Part shown: positions 38,898 through 48,454 of the stretch, in pieces
Position numbering within the stretch: the first letter of the stretch is position 1
How the letters are laid out: the number at the start of each line of letters is the position of its first letter
NCBI RefSeq assembly: GCF_004342985.1
Contig: NZ_SMBO01000002.1
Coordinates: forward strand, 124,001 to 188,000
Origin: Novosphingobium sp. PhB57
GTDB taxonomy: Bacteria > Pseudomonadota > Alphaproteobacteria > Sphingomonadales > Sphingomonadaceae
Length of the DNA stretch: 64,000 nucleotides
Direction of reading: 5' to 3'
Program-made: the position numbers and the translations under genes
The notes under the pieces: generated by a model
Told to the model about the DNA's origin: nothing
Database searches by the model: none
Seen by the model: the letters and a program-made list of their open reading frames with translations, nothing else

Positions 38898-40187
38898 TCA
38901 GTGCAGGGTCTCGACCGGGGTTTCGGCTTCCTCCCCCTCCACGCCGCGGCCGACGGCGGTGGTCAGGGCCACATCCATCGTCACGTTGCCCACGGTGCGC
39001 ATGAGGTCCGGCAGCACTTCCACGGCCACCAGCACCCCGAGAGGCCAGAGCGGCGTGCCCATGGCCGCCGCGATCGGCCCGATAGAGGATACGAAGCTGA
39101 TCGTGCCGGGCAGCGAGACGGCGCCGAACGTGGTGGCGAAGGCCACCAGGGCCCCCGCCACGAGCGCGCCGGTCGTCAGCTCCATGCCGGCGAGCCGTGC
39201 GGCGTAGACGGCCACGGCCATGTTCATCGCCGGACCCGTCGCGCGGAACAGCGTGACGGCCAGCGGCAGGACGAATTCCGCGGTCGTGCCCGAAACGCCG
39301 AGGCGGCGGCTGGAGGCGAGCATGGCGGGCAGTGTGGCGATGGAGGACTGGGTGGAAATGGCCACGACTTGCGCGGGCAGCACGGCCGCGGCGAAAGCGG
39401 AAAGACGGCGCCGCCCGGCGAAAGCGGCGATCAGGTATCCGGCCACCATGACGACGGTTCCGACCGCCGTGACCAGCACGATGTAATGGGCGAGCGCGCC
39501 CAGCGCGGCCCCGCCGCTGCGCACGCCCAGGCCGAAGCCGAGCGCGAAGACGCCGATCGGCGCGAGCGCCAGCACCCAGCCGATCACCACCATCATCGCG
39601 CCGGCAACCCCTTCGAACAGCACGGCGAGCGCGCGTCGCGGCTCGTCCGCAAGCCGGGTCGAGGCGACGGCGAACAGCGCGACGAACACGATCACCGGCA
39701 GCATCGCATTGGCGGCGGCGGCGGAGATGACGTTCTCGGGCATGAGCGAGGAGAGGAAGTCGGCGATGCCGGGCACTGCGGCAGGTTCCTCGCCGTGAGT
39801 GAAGCGCACGCCGGGAGGGACGGGGAACAGGTCCAGGAGCAGGGGCATGGCCACCGCGCCCAGCGCGGCGCTGAAGGCCAGGAAGCCGATGATGATCCCC
39901 AGCGTGCGCCGCGCCATGGCGCCGGCCTGGGCGACGGCGATGGTCTCGACGATGCCGCTGAACAGCAGGCCCGCGACCAGCGGCAGGATCGTCATCTGCA
40001 GCCCCTGCAGCCATAGTGAGCCGATCGGTCCGGCCACTTTCAGCACCGGAATGGCGCGCGGATCGCCCGCCAGCACGAGGCCCAGCACCAGCCCCGCGAC
40101 GAGTCCGGCCAGGGTCAGCTTTCCAGGAACGCGAATATCCGGAATGCGCGAGGAATTTCCGGGCTTTGCGGGACTTGGGGTGCTCAT
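38898..40187 (-). CDS. dicarboxylate/amino acid:cation symporter
   Basis: Inner-membrane transporter of the DAACS (GltP/DctA) family, 429 residues, importing acidic amino acids or C4-dicarboxylates with protons or sodium. Family features are [20 protein letters not shown], the hairpin serines [13 protein letters not shown], the TM7 motif [15 protein letters not shown] (NMxGT-like), and [21 protein letters not shown] in TM8. The NMDGT motif is altered to NMAVA, so cation coupling may differ. The ATG at 40187 has AGGAG upstream; 26 further codons are open but not similar. Confidence 0.88.
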   Translation of the reverse strand: MSTPSPAKPGNSSRIPDIRVPGKLTLAGLVAGLVLGLVLAGDPRAIPVLKVAGPIGSLWLQGLQMTILPLVAGLLFSGIVETIAVAQAGAMARRTLGIIIGFLAFSAALGAVAMPLLLDLFPVPPGVRFTHGEEPAAVPGIADFLSSLMPENVISAAAANAMLPVIVFVALFAVASTRLADEPRRALAVLFEGVAGAMMVVIGWVLALAPIGVFALGFGLGVRSGGAALGALAHYIVLVTAVGTVVMVAGYLIAAFAGRRRLSAFAAAVLPAQVVAISTQSSIATLPAMLASSRRLGVSGTTAEFVLPLAVTLFRATGPAMNMAVAVYAARLAGMELTTGALVAGALVAFATTFGAVSLPGTISFVSSIGPIAAAMGTPLWPLGVLVAVEVLPDLMRTVGNVTMDVALTTAVGRGVEGEEAETPVETLH

Positions 40188-40362
40188 CGGGCTCCTGGGA
40201 GATATGGCCGCGCGGGGGCCTGCGGGGTCGGCCTTGCTCATAAGCGGTGCCGCCGCTCTTGGCAATTTGGCGGCGCTGCGGCTAGAGGATGGGCGAGGGA
40301 GCCGCGCGAGCGGGCTGCGGACGTCATCCGGTATTCACGAGACAGTCTCCAAGGGGCAGGTC

Positions 40363-41703
40363 ATGAGCAGACAATTCTTCGGCACCGACGGTATCCGCGG
40401 CCGCACCAACCAGGGCGCGATGACGGCGGCCATCGCCATGAAGGTCGGCCAGGCGGCCGGCACCCGCTTCCTGCGCGGCAAGCACCGGCACCGCGTGGTG
40501 ATCGGCAAGGATACCCGCCTCTCGGGCTATATGCTGGAGAACGCGCTTGTCGCCGGCTTCACCAGCGTGGGCATGGACGTGGTGCTGCTGGGGCCGATGC
40601 CGACCCCGGCCGTCGCCCTGCTGACCCGCGAGCTGCGCGCCGACGTGGGCGTGATGATCTCGGCCAGCCACAACCCTTACGAGGACAACGGCATCAAGCT
40701 GTTCGGCCCCGACGGCTTCAAGCTCTCCGACGAGGACGAACTGGCGATCGAGGCCATGCTGGCCCAGGATCTGGCGCTCGCCCCGTCCGAGGACATCGGC
40801 CGCGCCCGCCGCATCGACGATGCCCGCGGGCGCTATATCCACGCCGTCAAGCGCTCGCTGCCCCATGACATTCGTCTGGACGGGCTCAAGATCGCGGTCG
40901 ATTGCGCCAATGGCGCCGCCTACCAGGTCGCGCCCTCGGCCCTCTGGGAACTCGGTGCCGAAGTCGTGGCGGTGGGCGTCACGCCCAACGGCCGCAATAT
41001 CAACGACAAGTGCGGCTCCACGCATGTCGACCTGCTTCAGGAAACCGTGGTCACGACCGGGGCGGATATCGGCATCGCGCTTGACGGCGATGCGGACCGG
41101 CTGCTGGTGGTGGACGAAAAGGGCAAGACCGTGGACGGCGACCAGATCATGGCGCTGATCGGCACCCAGCTGGCCGCGCGCGGCGCCCTGCGCGGCGGCG
41201 GCGTGGTGGCGACGGTCATGTCGAACCTGGGCCTCGAACGCTATCTGCAGGGGCAGGGTCTCACGCTCGAACGCACCAAGGTGGGTGACCGCCACGTCCT
41301 CGAACGCATGCGCGCGGGCGGGTTCAACGTGGGCGGCGAGCAATCGGGCCACATGATCCTGCTCGACCATGCGACCACCGGGGACGGCACCGTGGCGGCG
41401 CTGCAGGTGCTGGCGGCGCTGGTCCAGTCCGGCAAGCGGGCGAGCGAACTGCTCCACCTTTTTGACCCGGTCCCGCAGCTGCTGCGCAACGTCCGCTTCT
41501 CGGGCGGGCAGCCGCTGGAGGCGGCCAGCGTGAAGACTGCCATTGCCGAGGCGGAGGCTTCGCTCAACGGCAGCGGCCGCCTCGTCATCCGTGCCTCGGG
41601 CACCGAGCCCCTGATCCGCGTCATGGCGGAAGGCGACGATGCCGGGCAAGTGGAGGCCGCCGTGGCCTCGATCTGCGCGGCCGTGGAAGAGGCGGCAGCC
41701 TGA
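40363..41703 (+). CDS. glmM: phosphoglucosamine mutase
   Basis: Interconverts glucosamine-6- and -1-phosphate on the way to UDP-GlcNAc. The 446-residue protein has [11 protein letters not shown] at the N-terminus, the active-site phosphoserine loop [15 protein letters not shown], the metal-binding DGDADR loop, GGEQSGHMI and the phosphate-binding [12 protein letters not shown]. The ATG at 40363 gives the standard [10 protein letters not shown] start. Its stop shares a base with the start of the DUF1272 gene. Confidence 0.97.
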   Translation: MSRQFFGTDGIRGRTNQGAMTAAIAMKVGQAAGTRFLRGKHRHRVVIGKDTRLSGYMLENALVAGFTSVGMDVVLLGPMPTPAVALLTRELRADVGVMISASHNPYEDNGIKLFGPDGFKLSDEDELAIEAMLAQDLALAPSEDIGRARRIDDARGRYIHAVKRSLPHDIRLDGLKIAVDCANGAAYQVAPSALWELGAEVVAVGVTPNGRNINDKCGSTHVDLLQETVVTTGADIGIALDGDADRLLVVDEKGKTVDGDQIMALIGTQLAARGALRGGGVVATVMSNLGLERYLQGQGLTLERTKVGDRHVLERMRAGGFNVGGEQSGHMILLDHATTGDGTVAALQVLAALVQSGKRASELLHLFDPVPQLLRNVRFSGGQPLEAASVKTAIAEAEASLNGSGRLVIRASGTEPLIRVMAEGDDAGQVEAAVASICAAVEEAAA

Positions 41704-41930
41704 TGGCCCTCGAAATGCGCCCCGACTGCGAACGCTGCGGTACCGACCTTCCGGCCGATGCCCCCGGCGCGTTCATCTGCAGCTTCGAATGCACCTACTG
41801 CGCCGAATGCGCGGACGACCTCGACGAGCTTTGCCCCAATTGCAGCGGCGAACTGCTCGACCGGCCGACGCGGGCCAAGCGGCATTTCGATTCCGCACCC
41901 CCGTCGAAGGAGCGCAGGTTCAAGGGCTGA
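41703..41930 (+). CDS. DUF1272 domain cysteine-rich protein
   Basis: A 75-residue protein of the DUF1272 family with cysteine pairs CERCG, CSFECTYCAEC and CPNCSGELL that probably bind zinc. The function of the family is unknown. The ATG overlaps the glmM stop by one base, so expression is likely coupled to glmM. Full length and normal codon use. Confidence 0.88.
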   Translation: MALEMRPDCERCGTDLPADAPGAFICSFECTYCAECADDLDELCPNCSGELLDRPTRAKRHFDSAPPSKERRFKG

Positions 41931-42063
41931 TCGGCTCCCGCAAGGGCGCGAAGCGGGCAGGGCGGCTTAGCCGGCTGCGCGACGTCTTCGCGCATCGGCG
42001 GCTTTGCGCGATCCCATCCGGCGCATGCTTGCCGAACGACACCCCGGGTGCCATCAGCCCGTC

Positions 42064-42813
42064 ATGACCACACCGCCCCGCATCCTTTCCATCGCCGGCT
42101 CCGACAGTTCGGGCGGTGCCGGTATCCAGGCCGATATCAAGACCATCACGATGCTCGGCGGCTATGCCATGACCGCGATCACCGCGATCACTGCGCAGAA
42201 CACGTGCGGCGTCACGCATGTGGTGGCGCTCTTGCCGGAAATGGTGGCGGCGCAGATCGACGCCTGCGTAAGCGACATCGGCGTGGACGCGGTGAAGATC
42301 GGCATGCTCGGCAGTCCCGAGATCGCCCATGTCGTGGCGGAACGGCTGGAGCGGCTGGGCGTGCCGGTGGTGTTCGATCCGGTGATGATCTCCACCAGCG
42401 GCTCGGTCCTGGCGGATGCGGCCACCATTGCCGCTTTCGAACGGCTGATGACCCTCGCCACGCTGACCACGCCGAACGTCCCCGAACTGGAGGCGCTGGG
42501 CGGGGACCGTGCCATGGCGGCGCGCGGAGTGGCCTATATCGCCAAGGGCGGCGATGCGGAGGGGCCGATCGTGGAAGACAGGCTGCTGAGGCCCGGCGAA
42601 CCGCCGATGTCGTGGACCGCGCCGCGCATCGAGACGCGCCATACCCATGGCACCGGCTGCACGTTCTCCAGCGCCATCGCCACGTTCATGGGGCAGGGCG
42701 CCGGCCTGGAAGCGGCGATCGTCAGCGCGCGCGACTATGTGCGCGCGGCGCTGCTCAATGCGCCGGGCTTCGGCGCGGGACATGGCCCGCTGGGACACCA
42801 CGTTCGCGGCTAG
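42064..42813 (+). CDS. thiD: hydroxymethylpyrimidine/phosphomethylpyrimidine kinase
   Basis: Phosphorylates HMP and HMP-phosphate in thiamine synthesis and salvage. The 249-residue ribokinase-fold protein has SIAGSDSSGGAGIQADIKT at the N-terminus, VFDPVMISTSGSVL, TPNVPELEAL and the C-terminal anion-hole motif HTHGTGCTFSSAIA. The ATG at 42064 gives the usual start; the frame extends 20 codons upstream from a TTG without similarity. No thiamine riboswitch is seen. Confidence 0.94.
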   Translation: MTTPPRILSIAGSDSSGGAGIQADIKTITMLGGYAMTAITAITAQNTCGVTHVVALLPEMVAAQIDACVSDIGVDAVKIGMLGSPEIAHVVAERLERLGVPVVFDPVMISTSGSVLADAATIAAFERLMTLATLTTPNVPELEALGGDRAMAARGVAYIAKGGDAEGPIVEDRLLRPGEPPMSWTAPRIETRHTHGTGCTFSSAIATFMGQGAGLEAAIVSARDYVRAALLNAPGFGAGHGPLGHHVRG

Positions 42814-42894
42814 GCAGCGGACAGTCCGGGCAGGGCGTGCCTCAGAAACGCAAGAGAGCCGAAGAACTCGGCCGGCCGAAGCGTGTGCGTCCGG

Positions 42895-42920
42895 AAAAGG
42901 GGCGGCCCGGAGGCCGCCGC
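42895..42920 (-). terminator. terminator of the LOG family gene
   Basis: GGGGCGGCC/GGCCGCC hairpin just after the LOG gene stop. On the minus strand it is followed by a CCCCTTTT tract. Confidence 0.7.
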
Positions 42921-42927
42921 CCTGACC

Positions 42928-43803
42928 TCAGCAGCAGTCGAGATCGTAGAACTTCTGCACGACCTTCCAGCCTTCCTCGCCGGTTTCGCACCAGTGGAAC
43001 AGCTTGAGGTCCTGCCGGTTGATGACGCCTTCGTCGGCCAGGGCCTCGAAATTGACGACGCGTTCCCAGAATTCCTTGCCGTAGAGCAGGATCGGGATCG
43101 GCTTCATCTTGCCGGTCTGGATCAGGGTAAGCAGCTCGAAGAATTCGTCGAACGTACCGAAACCGCCCGGGAACACGGCCACGGCGCGGGCGCGCAGCAG
43201 GAAGTGCATCTTGCGCAGCGCAAAGTAGTGGAACTGGAACGAGAGCCGCGGCGTCACGTAAGGGTTGGGCGCCTGCTCATGGGGCAGCACGATGTTGAGG
43301 CCCAGCGATTCCGCGCCGACTTCCGAAGCGCCGCGATTGGCGGCTTCCATGATCGACGGGCCGCCGCCCGAGCAGACGACGAACTGGCGCATGCCCTTTT
43401 CCACCACCGAGCACTGGCTGGCCAGCTTGGCGAGGGTCTTGGCTTCCTCGTAATACTTCGCCTTGGCGACGAGCCGCTCGGCGACTTTCTTCTCTTCGTC
43501 GGTCTTGGCCTGGGCTAGGACGCTTTCAGCATTCTCGGGCGCGGGGATGCGGGCGGAGCCGTACATCACCATGGTCGAGCCGATATTGGCTTCTTCCAGC
43601 AGCATCTCGGTCTTGAGAAGCTCAAGCTGGAAACGGACGGGGCGCAGTTCGTCGCGCAGCAGGAACTCGGTGTCCTGGAAGGCCAGGCGATAGGCCGGGT
43701 TCTGCGTCTGGATCGTGCCTTCCTGCGCGTCTGCGAAGTTGGCTTCCTGCTCGGCCTTGTAGAACCGGCGGTTGGTGACTTTCTTGTCTTCTTGTTCGGT
43801 CAT
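42928..43803 (-). CDS. LOG family protein (TIGR00730-like phosphoribohydrolase)
   Basis: Rossmann-fold protein of the LOG family, which includes cytokinin-activating phosphoribohydrolases and proteins long misannotated as lysine decarboxylases. The 291-residue protein has MVMYGSARIP, the catalytic GGGPSIMEAANRGA and VFPGGFGTFDEFFE. An N-terminal extension of ~85 residues with mainly helical charged sequence precedes the core. The start at 43803 (MTEQEDKK) is preferred; an ATG at 43809 adds two residues. Confidence 0.88.
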   Translation of the reverse strand: MTEQEDKKVTNRRFYKAEQEANFADAQEGTIQTQNPAYRLAFQDTEFLLRDELRPVRFQLELLKTEMLLEEANIGSTMVMYGSARIPAPENAESVLAQAKTDEEKKVAERLVAKAKYYEEAKTLAKLASQCSVVEKGMRQFVVCSGGGPSIMEAANRGASEVGAESLGLNIVLPHEQAPNPYVTPRLSFQFHYFALRKMHFLLRARAVAVFPGGFGTFDEFFELLTLIQTGKMKPIPILLYGKEFWERVVNFEALADEGVINRQDLKLFHWCETGEEGWKVVQKFYDLDCC

Positions 43804-43925
43804 CTGCATTCCATGGCCGCTGGGAGGCGCGGCGTCGAGGGATAAGGATTTAATTATGATATGCTTGCGCGCAAGCACGGCATGCGGTTGCGCGCAGCCC
43901 CGATGCACCAGTTTCACGGTTGGCC

Positions 43926-43969
43926 GCGTTTTCCGGGTCATCAGGTGATTCCCCCTGATGGGAAAACGC
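43926..43969. repeat. nested palindrome upstream of the LD-carboxypeptidase gene
   Basis: Outer arms GCGTTTTCC (43926-43934) and GGAAAACGC (43961-43969), inner arms CATCAGG and CCTGATG. A truncated relative is at 51741-51771. It ends 15 bp before the ATG at 43985. Confidence 0.85.
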
Positions 43970-43984
43970 TCTAGGCTGCACGAC

Positions 43985-45052
43985 ATGTCGAACATGACCA
44001 TGACACGCCGCGCCGCGATGGCCGGTTTCGGCGCCGTGGCCGCAGGCTCCGTGCTGCCGGTACTCCCCGCTCTTTCGGCCCAGGTCCGCAGCCCCGCGCG
44101 CAAGCTGGTGAAGCCCCCGCGCCTGAAGGAAGGCGACGTGCTGGGTCTGGTCGCGCCGGCGGGCTTCGTGGGGGATCGCTTCGGACTGGACCAGATCATG
44201 GCGACCGTGCGCGCCATGGGCCTGGAGCCGAGGCCGGCGCTGCACATGCTCCAGCGCGAAGGCTACCTGGCCGGCTCCGACCGGACGCGGGCAGACGATC
44301 TCATGGCCATGTTCGCCGACGACAAGGTCCGCGCCATCATGGCCGTGCGTGGCGGTTGGGGCTGCGCACGCATCCTGCCCTTGCTCGATTTCGACAGGAT
44401 CGCGGCGAACCCGAAGCTCTTCGTGGGCTTCAGCGACAATACCGCGCTTCATCTGGCTTTCGCGGCGCGGACGGGCGTGGCCAGCATCCACGGGCCGAAT
44501 GCTTCCGCCTCGTGGCCGCCGGCGGCCTGGGCCTCGTTCCATGCGCTGGCTTTCGAAGGCGCGACGCCGACCTGGCAAGTGCCCGAGGGGGCGGGCGTCA
44601 ATCTTTCGGGCCGGGGCAAGGACTTGCGCACGTTCCGCGGCGGCAAGGCGCGCGGCCGGCTGCTCGGCGGCAATCTCAGCGTGCTTTCCGCCCTGGTGGG
44701 CACACCCTACCTGCCGGACTTCACGGGGGCCGTGCTGTTCATCGAGGACACCAACGAATCCGAATACCGCATCGACCGCATGCTCACCCAGCTTGCCCTG
44801 GCGGGGATCTTCGACCGGGTGGCCGGGGTCGTCTTCGGCCAATGCACCGGCTGCCAGAACCCCGACGGCGGCTATTCGAACTTCACGATCTACGAAGTGC
44901 TCGACCGGCAGTTTTCCGGCCTCAGGGTTCCCGCGTTCCAGGGGCTCCAGATCGGCCATATCGCCTCGCAGCTCAGCGTGCCGGTGGGCCTGCCGGTGGA
45001 GATCGACGCCGATGCCGGGACGATGCGCCTGCTGGAAGCGGCGGTTGCGTAA
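43985..45052 (+). CDS. LD-carboxypeptidase (S66 family), Tat signal
   Basis: Serine peptidase of family S66 that trims the terminal D-Ala from tetrapeptides of murein during recycling. The 355-residue protein has a twin-arginine-like signal (TRRAAMAGFG, Arg8-Arg9) and a hydrophobic stretch ending near ALSAQ, suggesting export. Nucleophile Ser150 lies in GFSDNTAL after MAVRGGWGCARILPLLDFD; the acid and histidine lie near FIEDTNE and IGHIASQLSVPVG. E. coli LdcA is cytosolic, so the exported form points to a periplasmic role. Confidence 0.9.
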   Translation: MSNMTMTRRAAMAGFGAVAAGSVLPVLPALSAQVRSPARKLVKPPRLKEGDVLGLVAPAGFVGDRFGLDQIMATVRAMGLEPRPALHMLQREGYLAGSDRTRADDLMAMFADDKVRAIMAVRGGWGCARILPLLDFDRIAANPKLFVGFSDNTALHLAFAARTGVASIHGPNASASWPPAAWASFHALAFEGATPTWQVPEGAGVNLSGRGKDLRTFRGGKARGRLLGGNLSVLSALVGTPYLPDFTGAVLFIEDTNESEYRIDRMLTQLALAGIFDRVAGVVFGQCTGCQNPDGGYSNFTIYEVLDRQFSGLRVPAFQGLQIGHIASQLSVPVGLPVEIDADAGTMRLLEAAVA

Positions 45053-45114
45053 GCTGACGCAAGTCGGCCTGCCCTGCACTTGAGACATGGCGAAGCGACT
45101 GTTATCGCGGGCAC

Positions 45115-45816
45115 ATGTCCAACTGTGACCTGTGCGTCGTTCGGAACCGGGCGATCTGTTCATCCCTCGATGCGAAAGAGCTGGAAGCGCTCAACGCCAT
45201 CGGGCGTACCCGCACGATCCAGCCCGGCGAATCGCTGATCTGGGAAGGCGAGGACTCGGTTCTCGTGGCCAACGTGATCGACGGCGTGCTGAAGCTTTCG
45301 ACCAATACCGAGGACGGGCGCGAGCAGATCGTCGGCGTGGTCTATCCTTCGGACTTCATCGGGCGTCCCTTCGGCGGCACCACCGGCCACGGCGCCACGG
45401 CCCTGACGGAAGCGACCGTCTGCGTCTTCTCCCGCCGCGATTTCGACGCTTTCGCCCGCGAGCATCCGGCGCTGGAACACAAGCTGCTGGAGCGGACGCT
45501 GGGCGAACTGGACCGCACGCGCCGCTGGATGCTGCTGCTCGGCCGCAAGTCGGCCTCGGAAAAGCTGGCGAGCTTCCTGCTGGAAATGGCCGAGCGGTTG
45601 CAGCCCCCCGGCTGCGCCTGGAATTTCGAGGATGCCGGCCCGCGCCGCATCACCCTGCCGTTCTCCCGCCAGCAGATCGCCGACGTGCTGGGCCTCACCA
45701 TCGAGACCGTGAGCCGCCAGTTCACCCGCTTCAAGAACGAGCGGCTGATCGACCTGCCTTCGCGCCGCGACGTGATACTTCTGGACCACGAGGCGCTGAC
45801 CGCCGAGGCGGGCTAA
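45115..45816 (+). CDS. FNR-type (Crp/Fnr family) oxygen-responsive regulator
   Basis: A 233-residue Crp/Fnr regulator. Cysteines 4, 7, 15 and a central Cys103 match the four-cysteine pattern for an oxygen-labile 4Fe-4S cluster. The cyclic-nucleotide-type domain is followed by a helix-turn-helix with recognition helix IETVSRQFTRF, whose E..SR residues read TTGA half-sites. The protein therefore probably activates genes at low oxygen. Likely targets nearby are ompW, hemN and the PilZ gene, which have FNR-like boxes. No box is seen before this gene itself. Confidence 0.9.
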   Translation: MSNCDLCVVRNRAICSSLDAKELEALNAIGRTRTIQPGESLIWEGEDSVLVANVIDGVLKLSTNTEDGREQIVGVVYPSDFIGRPFGGTTGHGATALTEATVCVFSRRDFDAFAREHPALEHKLLERTLGELDRTRRWMLLLGRKSASEKLASFLLEMAERLQPPGCAWNFEDAGPRRITLPFSRQQIADVLGLTIETVSRQFTRFKNERLIDLPSRRDVILLDHEALTAEAG

Positions 45817-45877
45817 GGGGGGCATCGATCCCCCGGATCAGCCTTGATCCCGATCTCCTGGCAGTAATGCAGGCGAG

Positions 45878-45911
45878 CCCGCCGTCCCCGCTTTCGCGGG
45901 GAGGGCGGGCA
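45878..45911. terminator. bidirectional hairpin between the FNR-type regulator and ompW
   Basis: GCCCGCC and CCCCGC pair with GCGGGG and GGGCGGGC around a TTTC loop. It lies between convergent genes. No clear T tract follows. Confidence 0.6.
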
Positions 45912-45952
45912 TCCGGCTATGGCCGAAGTGCCTGCCGGAACCGGACCGTCTC

Positions 45953-46663
45953 TCAGAAGCGGTAGGACACACCTGCGCTCAGGACCCAGGGATCGAGATC
46001 GTGGCGCGTCTTCAGCGCCAGCACGCCATCCTCGTAGAACGAGGCGGTGGGCTTCACCCAGTACTTCTTGGCATCGAGCGAGAGGCCCAGCCCCTTGTCG
46101 TTGATGGCAATGTCCACGCCGCCCTGCAGCGCGAAGCCCACCTTGTTCGACATCTTCACTTTGTCCACGCCCAGCGCGCGCGCCGTATCGCCCGGCTTCT
46201 CGTCGAACACGAAGAACCAGGCCGGGCCGGCGCCCACATAGGGCTTGAAGGGCGTTCCGGTGTCGAGATGCGCCTTGGCGGTCACCGTGGCCGGCAGGAT
46301 GAGAACGTGATCGACCAGGCTGGCGCCCGCCACGTCGCCGGTGCCGCTGACATGGTGCTGGGTGAAGCAGCAGATCGTCTCCACCGAGAAGGCGTTGCTG
46401 AAGAAATATTCCACCGCCAGCGTGGGCACCACGTTGTCGTTCGCCTTGGTGCCTACGGTTTCGAGCCCGGCGAGCGTGCCGCCCAGCGCGGTGTCGGTGT
46501 CGATCGACCTGATCTTGTCGATCTGGCCGTCGGGCAGCACGGCAGTGCCCAGAACCTTGACCTGCCACTTGCCGTCCGGGCTTCCGGCCTGGGCCGGGGT
46601 GACGATCGCGGTGGCGGCGGCGGCCGTCAGGACAGCGGCCGCGAGCATGGACATCTTGCGCAT
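45953..46663 (-). CDS. ompW: OmpW family outer-membrane protein
   Basis: An eight-stranded outer-membrane beta-barrel of 236 residues. The signal peptide ends VTPAQA before GSPDGKWQVKVLGTAVLPDG. OmpW-typical parts are VVPTLAVEYFFSNAFSVETI, the PFKPYVGAGPAWF segment, and the C-terminus DPWVLSAGVSYRF ending in Phe. OmpW proteins carry small hydrophobic compounds. AGGAAAG precedes the ATG. The divergent spacer to hemN has two FNR-like boxes, and ompW is known to respond to FNR in other bacteria. Confidence 0.9.
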   Translation of the reverse strand: MRKMSMLAAAVLTAAAATAIVTPAQAGSPDGKWQVKVLGTAVLPDGQIDKIRSIDTDTALGGTLAGLETVGTKANDNVVPTLAVEYFFSNAFSVETICCFTQHHVSGTGDVAGASLVDHVLILPATVTAKAHLDTGTPFKPYVGAGPAWFFVFDEKPGDTARALGVDKVKMSNKVGFALQGGVDIAINDKGLGLSLDAKKYWVKPTASFYEDGVLALKTRHDLDPWVLSAGVSYRF

Positions 46664-46758
46664 CTTGGGTCTTTCCTGCGCCGCCGGGGCCGCACCGTGC
46701 GGGTCCCCCCTCTTGAGCGGCAGCAGGGCCGCTTTGGTCCTCCCGCGCCGCGGGGGCA

Positions 46759-46772
46759 TTGATCGCGCGCAA
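46759..46772. promoter_or_regulatory. candidate FNR box 1 in the ompW/hemN spacer
   Basis: TTGATCGCGCGCAA: fits TTGA-N6-TCAA with one mismatch (GCAA). Centred 87 bp before the hemN ATG at 46853 and 103 bp before the ompW ATG. Confidence 0.4.
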
Positions 46773-46803
46773 AAATCGGCAGATCGAGCCGGTTTCCGGC
46801 CCG

Positions 46804-46817
46804 TTGATCGAGCGCAA
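46804..46817. promoter_or_regulatory. candidate FNR box 2 in the ompW/hemN spacer
   Basis: TTGATCGAGCGCAA differs from box 1 at one base and starts 45 bp later. It carries the same single mismatch to the consensus. It overlaps an in-frame ATG at 46817, which argues for a later hemN start. Confidence 0.38.
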
Positions 46818-46852
46818 TGACGCGGCCGCCTCCAGGCGCAATGGGTCTGCGC

Positions 46853-48166
46853 ATGTGGACCTATCACCCCGAACTGCTTGCGGTGCCCGTGCCGCGCTAC
46901 ACCAGCTTCCCCACCGCCGCCGAATTCGACCAGACCGTCGGTGCCGAGGCTTTCGTGCAGGCGCTGGAGGCGGTGACCGGGGAGGTCTCGCTCTATGTCC
47001 ATATCCCGTTCTGCGAGAAGATCTGCTGGTACTGCGGCTGCAACACCAGCGTCGCCAACCGCACCGACCGCGTTTCCGGCTATCTCGATGCCCTCCACCG
47101 CGAGATCGGCCTTGTCGCCGAACGCCTGCCCCAAGTCGCCCGGGTCACGCGCATCGCCTTTGGTGGCGGCAGTCCCAACGGCATTCCCCCGGTCGACTTC
47201 GTGCGGCTGGTGGACGCGCTGACGCTGCAGTTCCCCGCATCGCGCCCGGTCCTGTCGATCGAGCTGGACCCGCGCACGATGGGCCGCGAATGGGCGGCCG
47301 TGATCGGCGCGGTGGGGATCACGCGCGCCAGCCTGGGGGTGCAAACGTTCGCGCCGGGCCTTCAGCAGGCCATAGGACGGGTGCAGCCGGCGTGGATGAT
47401 CGAGGAAACGACCGCGATGCTGCGCGTGGCAGGCATCGATTCGCTCAACTTCGACCTGATGTACGGGCTTCCCGGGCAGACCATGGCCGATCTGGAAGAC
47501 TCGCTGGCGCGAACCGCCGCGCTGGGGGCCGACCGGATCGCGCTGTTCGGCTATGCCCATGTGCCGCACCTGATCGCGCGCCAGCGCAAGATCGATGCCC
47601 ATGCCCTGCCCGATGCGGAACAGCGATTCGCCATGGCCGCGCGCGGCCATGCGCTTCTGGTCGAGGCCGGTTATGTGCCCATCGGTTTCGATCACTTCGC
47701 CCGGCCCGGAGACGCGCTGGCGCAGGCGGCGCTATCGGGAAACCTGCGCCGCAACTTCCAGGGCTTCACCGAGGACAAGGCGCCGGTGCTGCTGGGTCTG
47801 GGCGCTTCGTCGATCAGCGGCTTTCCCGAGCTGCTGGTCCAGAACGAGAAGAACACCGGGCGCTATCGCATGCTGCTCTCGCAGGACCGCATCGCCGCCA
47901 ACCGCGGGATTCGCCGCAGCGGCGAAGACCGGCGGCGCGGCGCGGTGATCGAGGCGCTGCTGTGCCGGGGCAGGGCGCCGATCCCGCGCGACCTGCAATG
48001 CGAGGCCTGGCCGCTGCTGCTGCCCTATTTCGATGCCGCGCTTTGTGACAGCGACGGAGAGGATCTGGTGATCCTGCCCCAGGGCCTGCCCTATGCCCGC
48101 TCGATCGCAGCGCGCCTCGATCCCTATCGCAAGGATTCGCTGCGACGGTTCAGTTCGGCGGTCTGA
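46853..48166 (+). CDS. hemN: oxygen-independent coproporphyrinogen III oxidase
   Basis: Radical SAM enzyme that converts coproporphyrinogen III to protoporphyrinogen IX without oxygen. From the ATG at 46853 it has 437 residues, beginning with the family pattern VPVPRYTSFPTA. The cluster ligands are Cys54, Cys58 and Cys61 with Cys63 (FCEKICWYCGCN), followed by FGGGSPNGIP and the HemN C-terminal domain. ATGs at 46817 and 46841 are alternatives. Paired FNR-like boxes upstream fit induction at low oxygen. Confidence 0.94.
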   Translation: MWTYHPELLAVPVPRYTSFPTAAEFDQTVGAEAFVQALEAVTGEVSLYVHIPFCEKICWYCGCNTSVANRTDRVSGYLDALHREIGLVAERLPQVARVTRIAFGGGSPNGIPPVDFVRLVDALTLQFPASRPVLSIELDPRTMGREWAAVIGAVGITRASLGVQTFAPGLQQAIGRVQPAWMIEETTAMLRVAGIDSLNFDLMYGLPGQTMADLEDSLARTAALGADRIALFGYAHVPHLIARQRKIDAHALPDAEQRFAMAARGHALLVEAGYVPIGFDHFARPGDALAQAALSGNLRRNFQGFTEDKAPVLLGLGASSISGFPELLVQNEKNTGRYRMLLSQDRIAANRGIRRSGEDRRRGAVIEALLCRGRAPIPRDLQCEAWPLLLPYFDAALCDSDGEDLVILPQGLPYARSIAARLDPYRKDSLRRFSSAV

Positions 48167-48181
48167 CGGCGACTTGCTCCC

Positions 48182-48454
48182 TCAGGGGCGAATGTCGAAT
48201 TCCACGCCGAAGAGATTGCCGTCCACCCAGCGCACGAGGCCCCACAGTTCGCGGCCATCGTCCATCGCCGCGCGCACGACTTCGTTGCAGGCAGGCGGCT
48301 GGCCTGCCGCCGCCGCGCTCAACCCTCGTGACGAGACATTGCGCACGATCACGTCGATCGGCCGGCCGTGCGAATCCATCAGCGTGACATGGGCGCAGCG
48401 GCCACGGCGGCGTTCACGCAGGATCGGTGTGGGCCTGAAATGCGGATCGTCCAT
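48182..48454 (-). CDS. PilZ domain protein (putative c-di-GMP receptor)
   Basis: A 90-residue single-domain PilZ protein. The c-di-GMP-binding residues are present: the arginine motif RERRR (residues 13-17) and the strand motif NVSSRG (39-44), followed by WVDGNLFGVEF. It probably signals to motility, surface or polysaccharide functions; no partner is adjacent. The ATG at 48454 starts MDDPHFRPT; the open frame continues upstream through the tRNA region without similarity. A perfect FNR-type box lies 62 bp upstream. Confidence 0.82.
   Translation of the reverse strand: MDDPHFRPTPILRERRRGRCAHVTLMDSHGRPIDVIVRNVSSRGLSAAAAGQPPACNEVVRAAMDDGRELWGLVRWVDGNLFGVEFDIRP

Noticed and set aside
42928..43803. 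Lysine decarboxylase annotation for the LOG gene
   Set aside because: The PGGxGT and ME motifs belong to LOG phosphoribohydrolases; no PLP-binding site is present.
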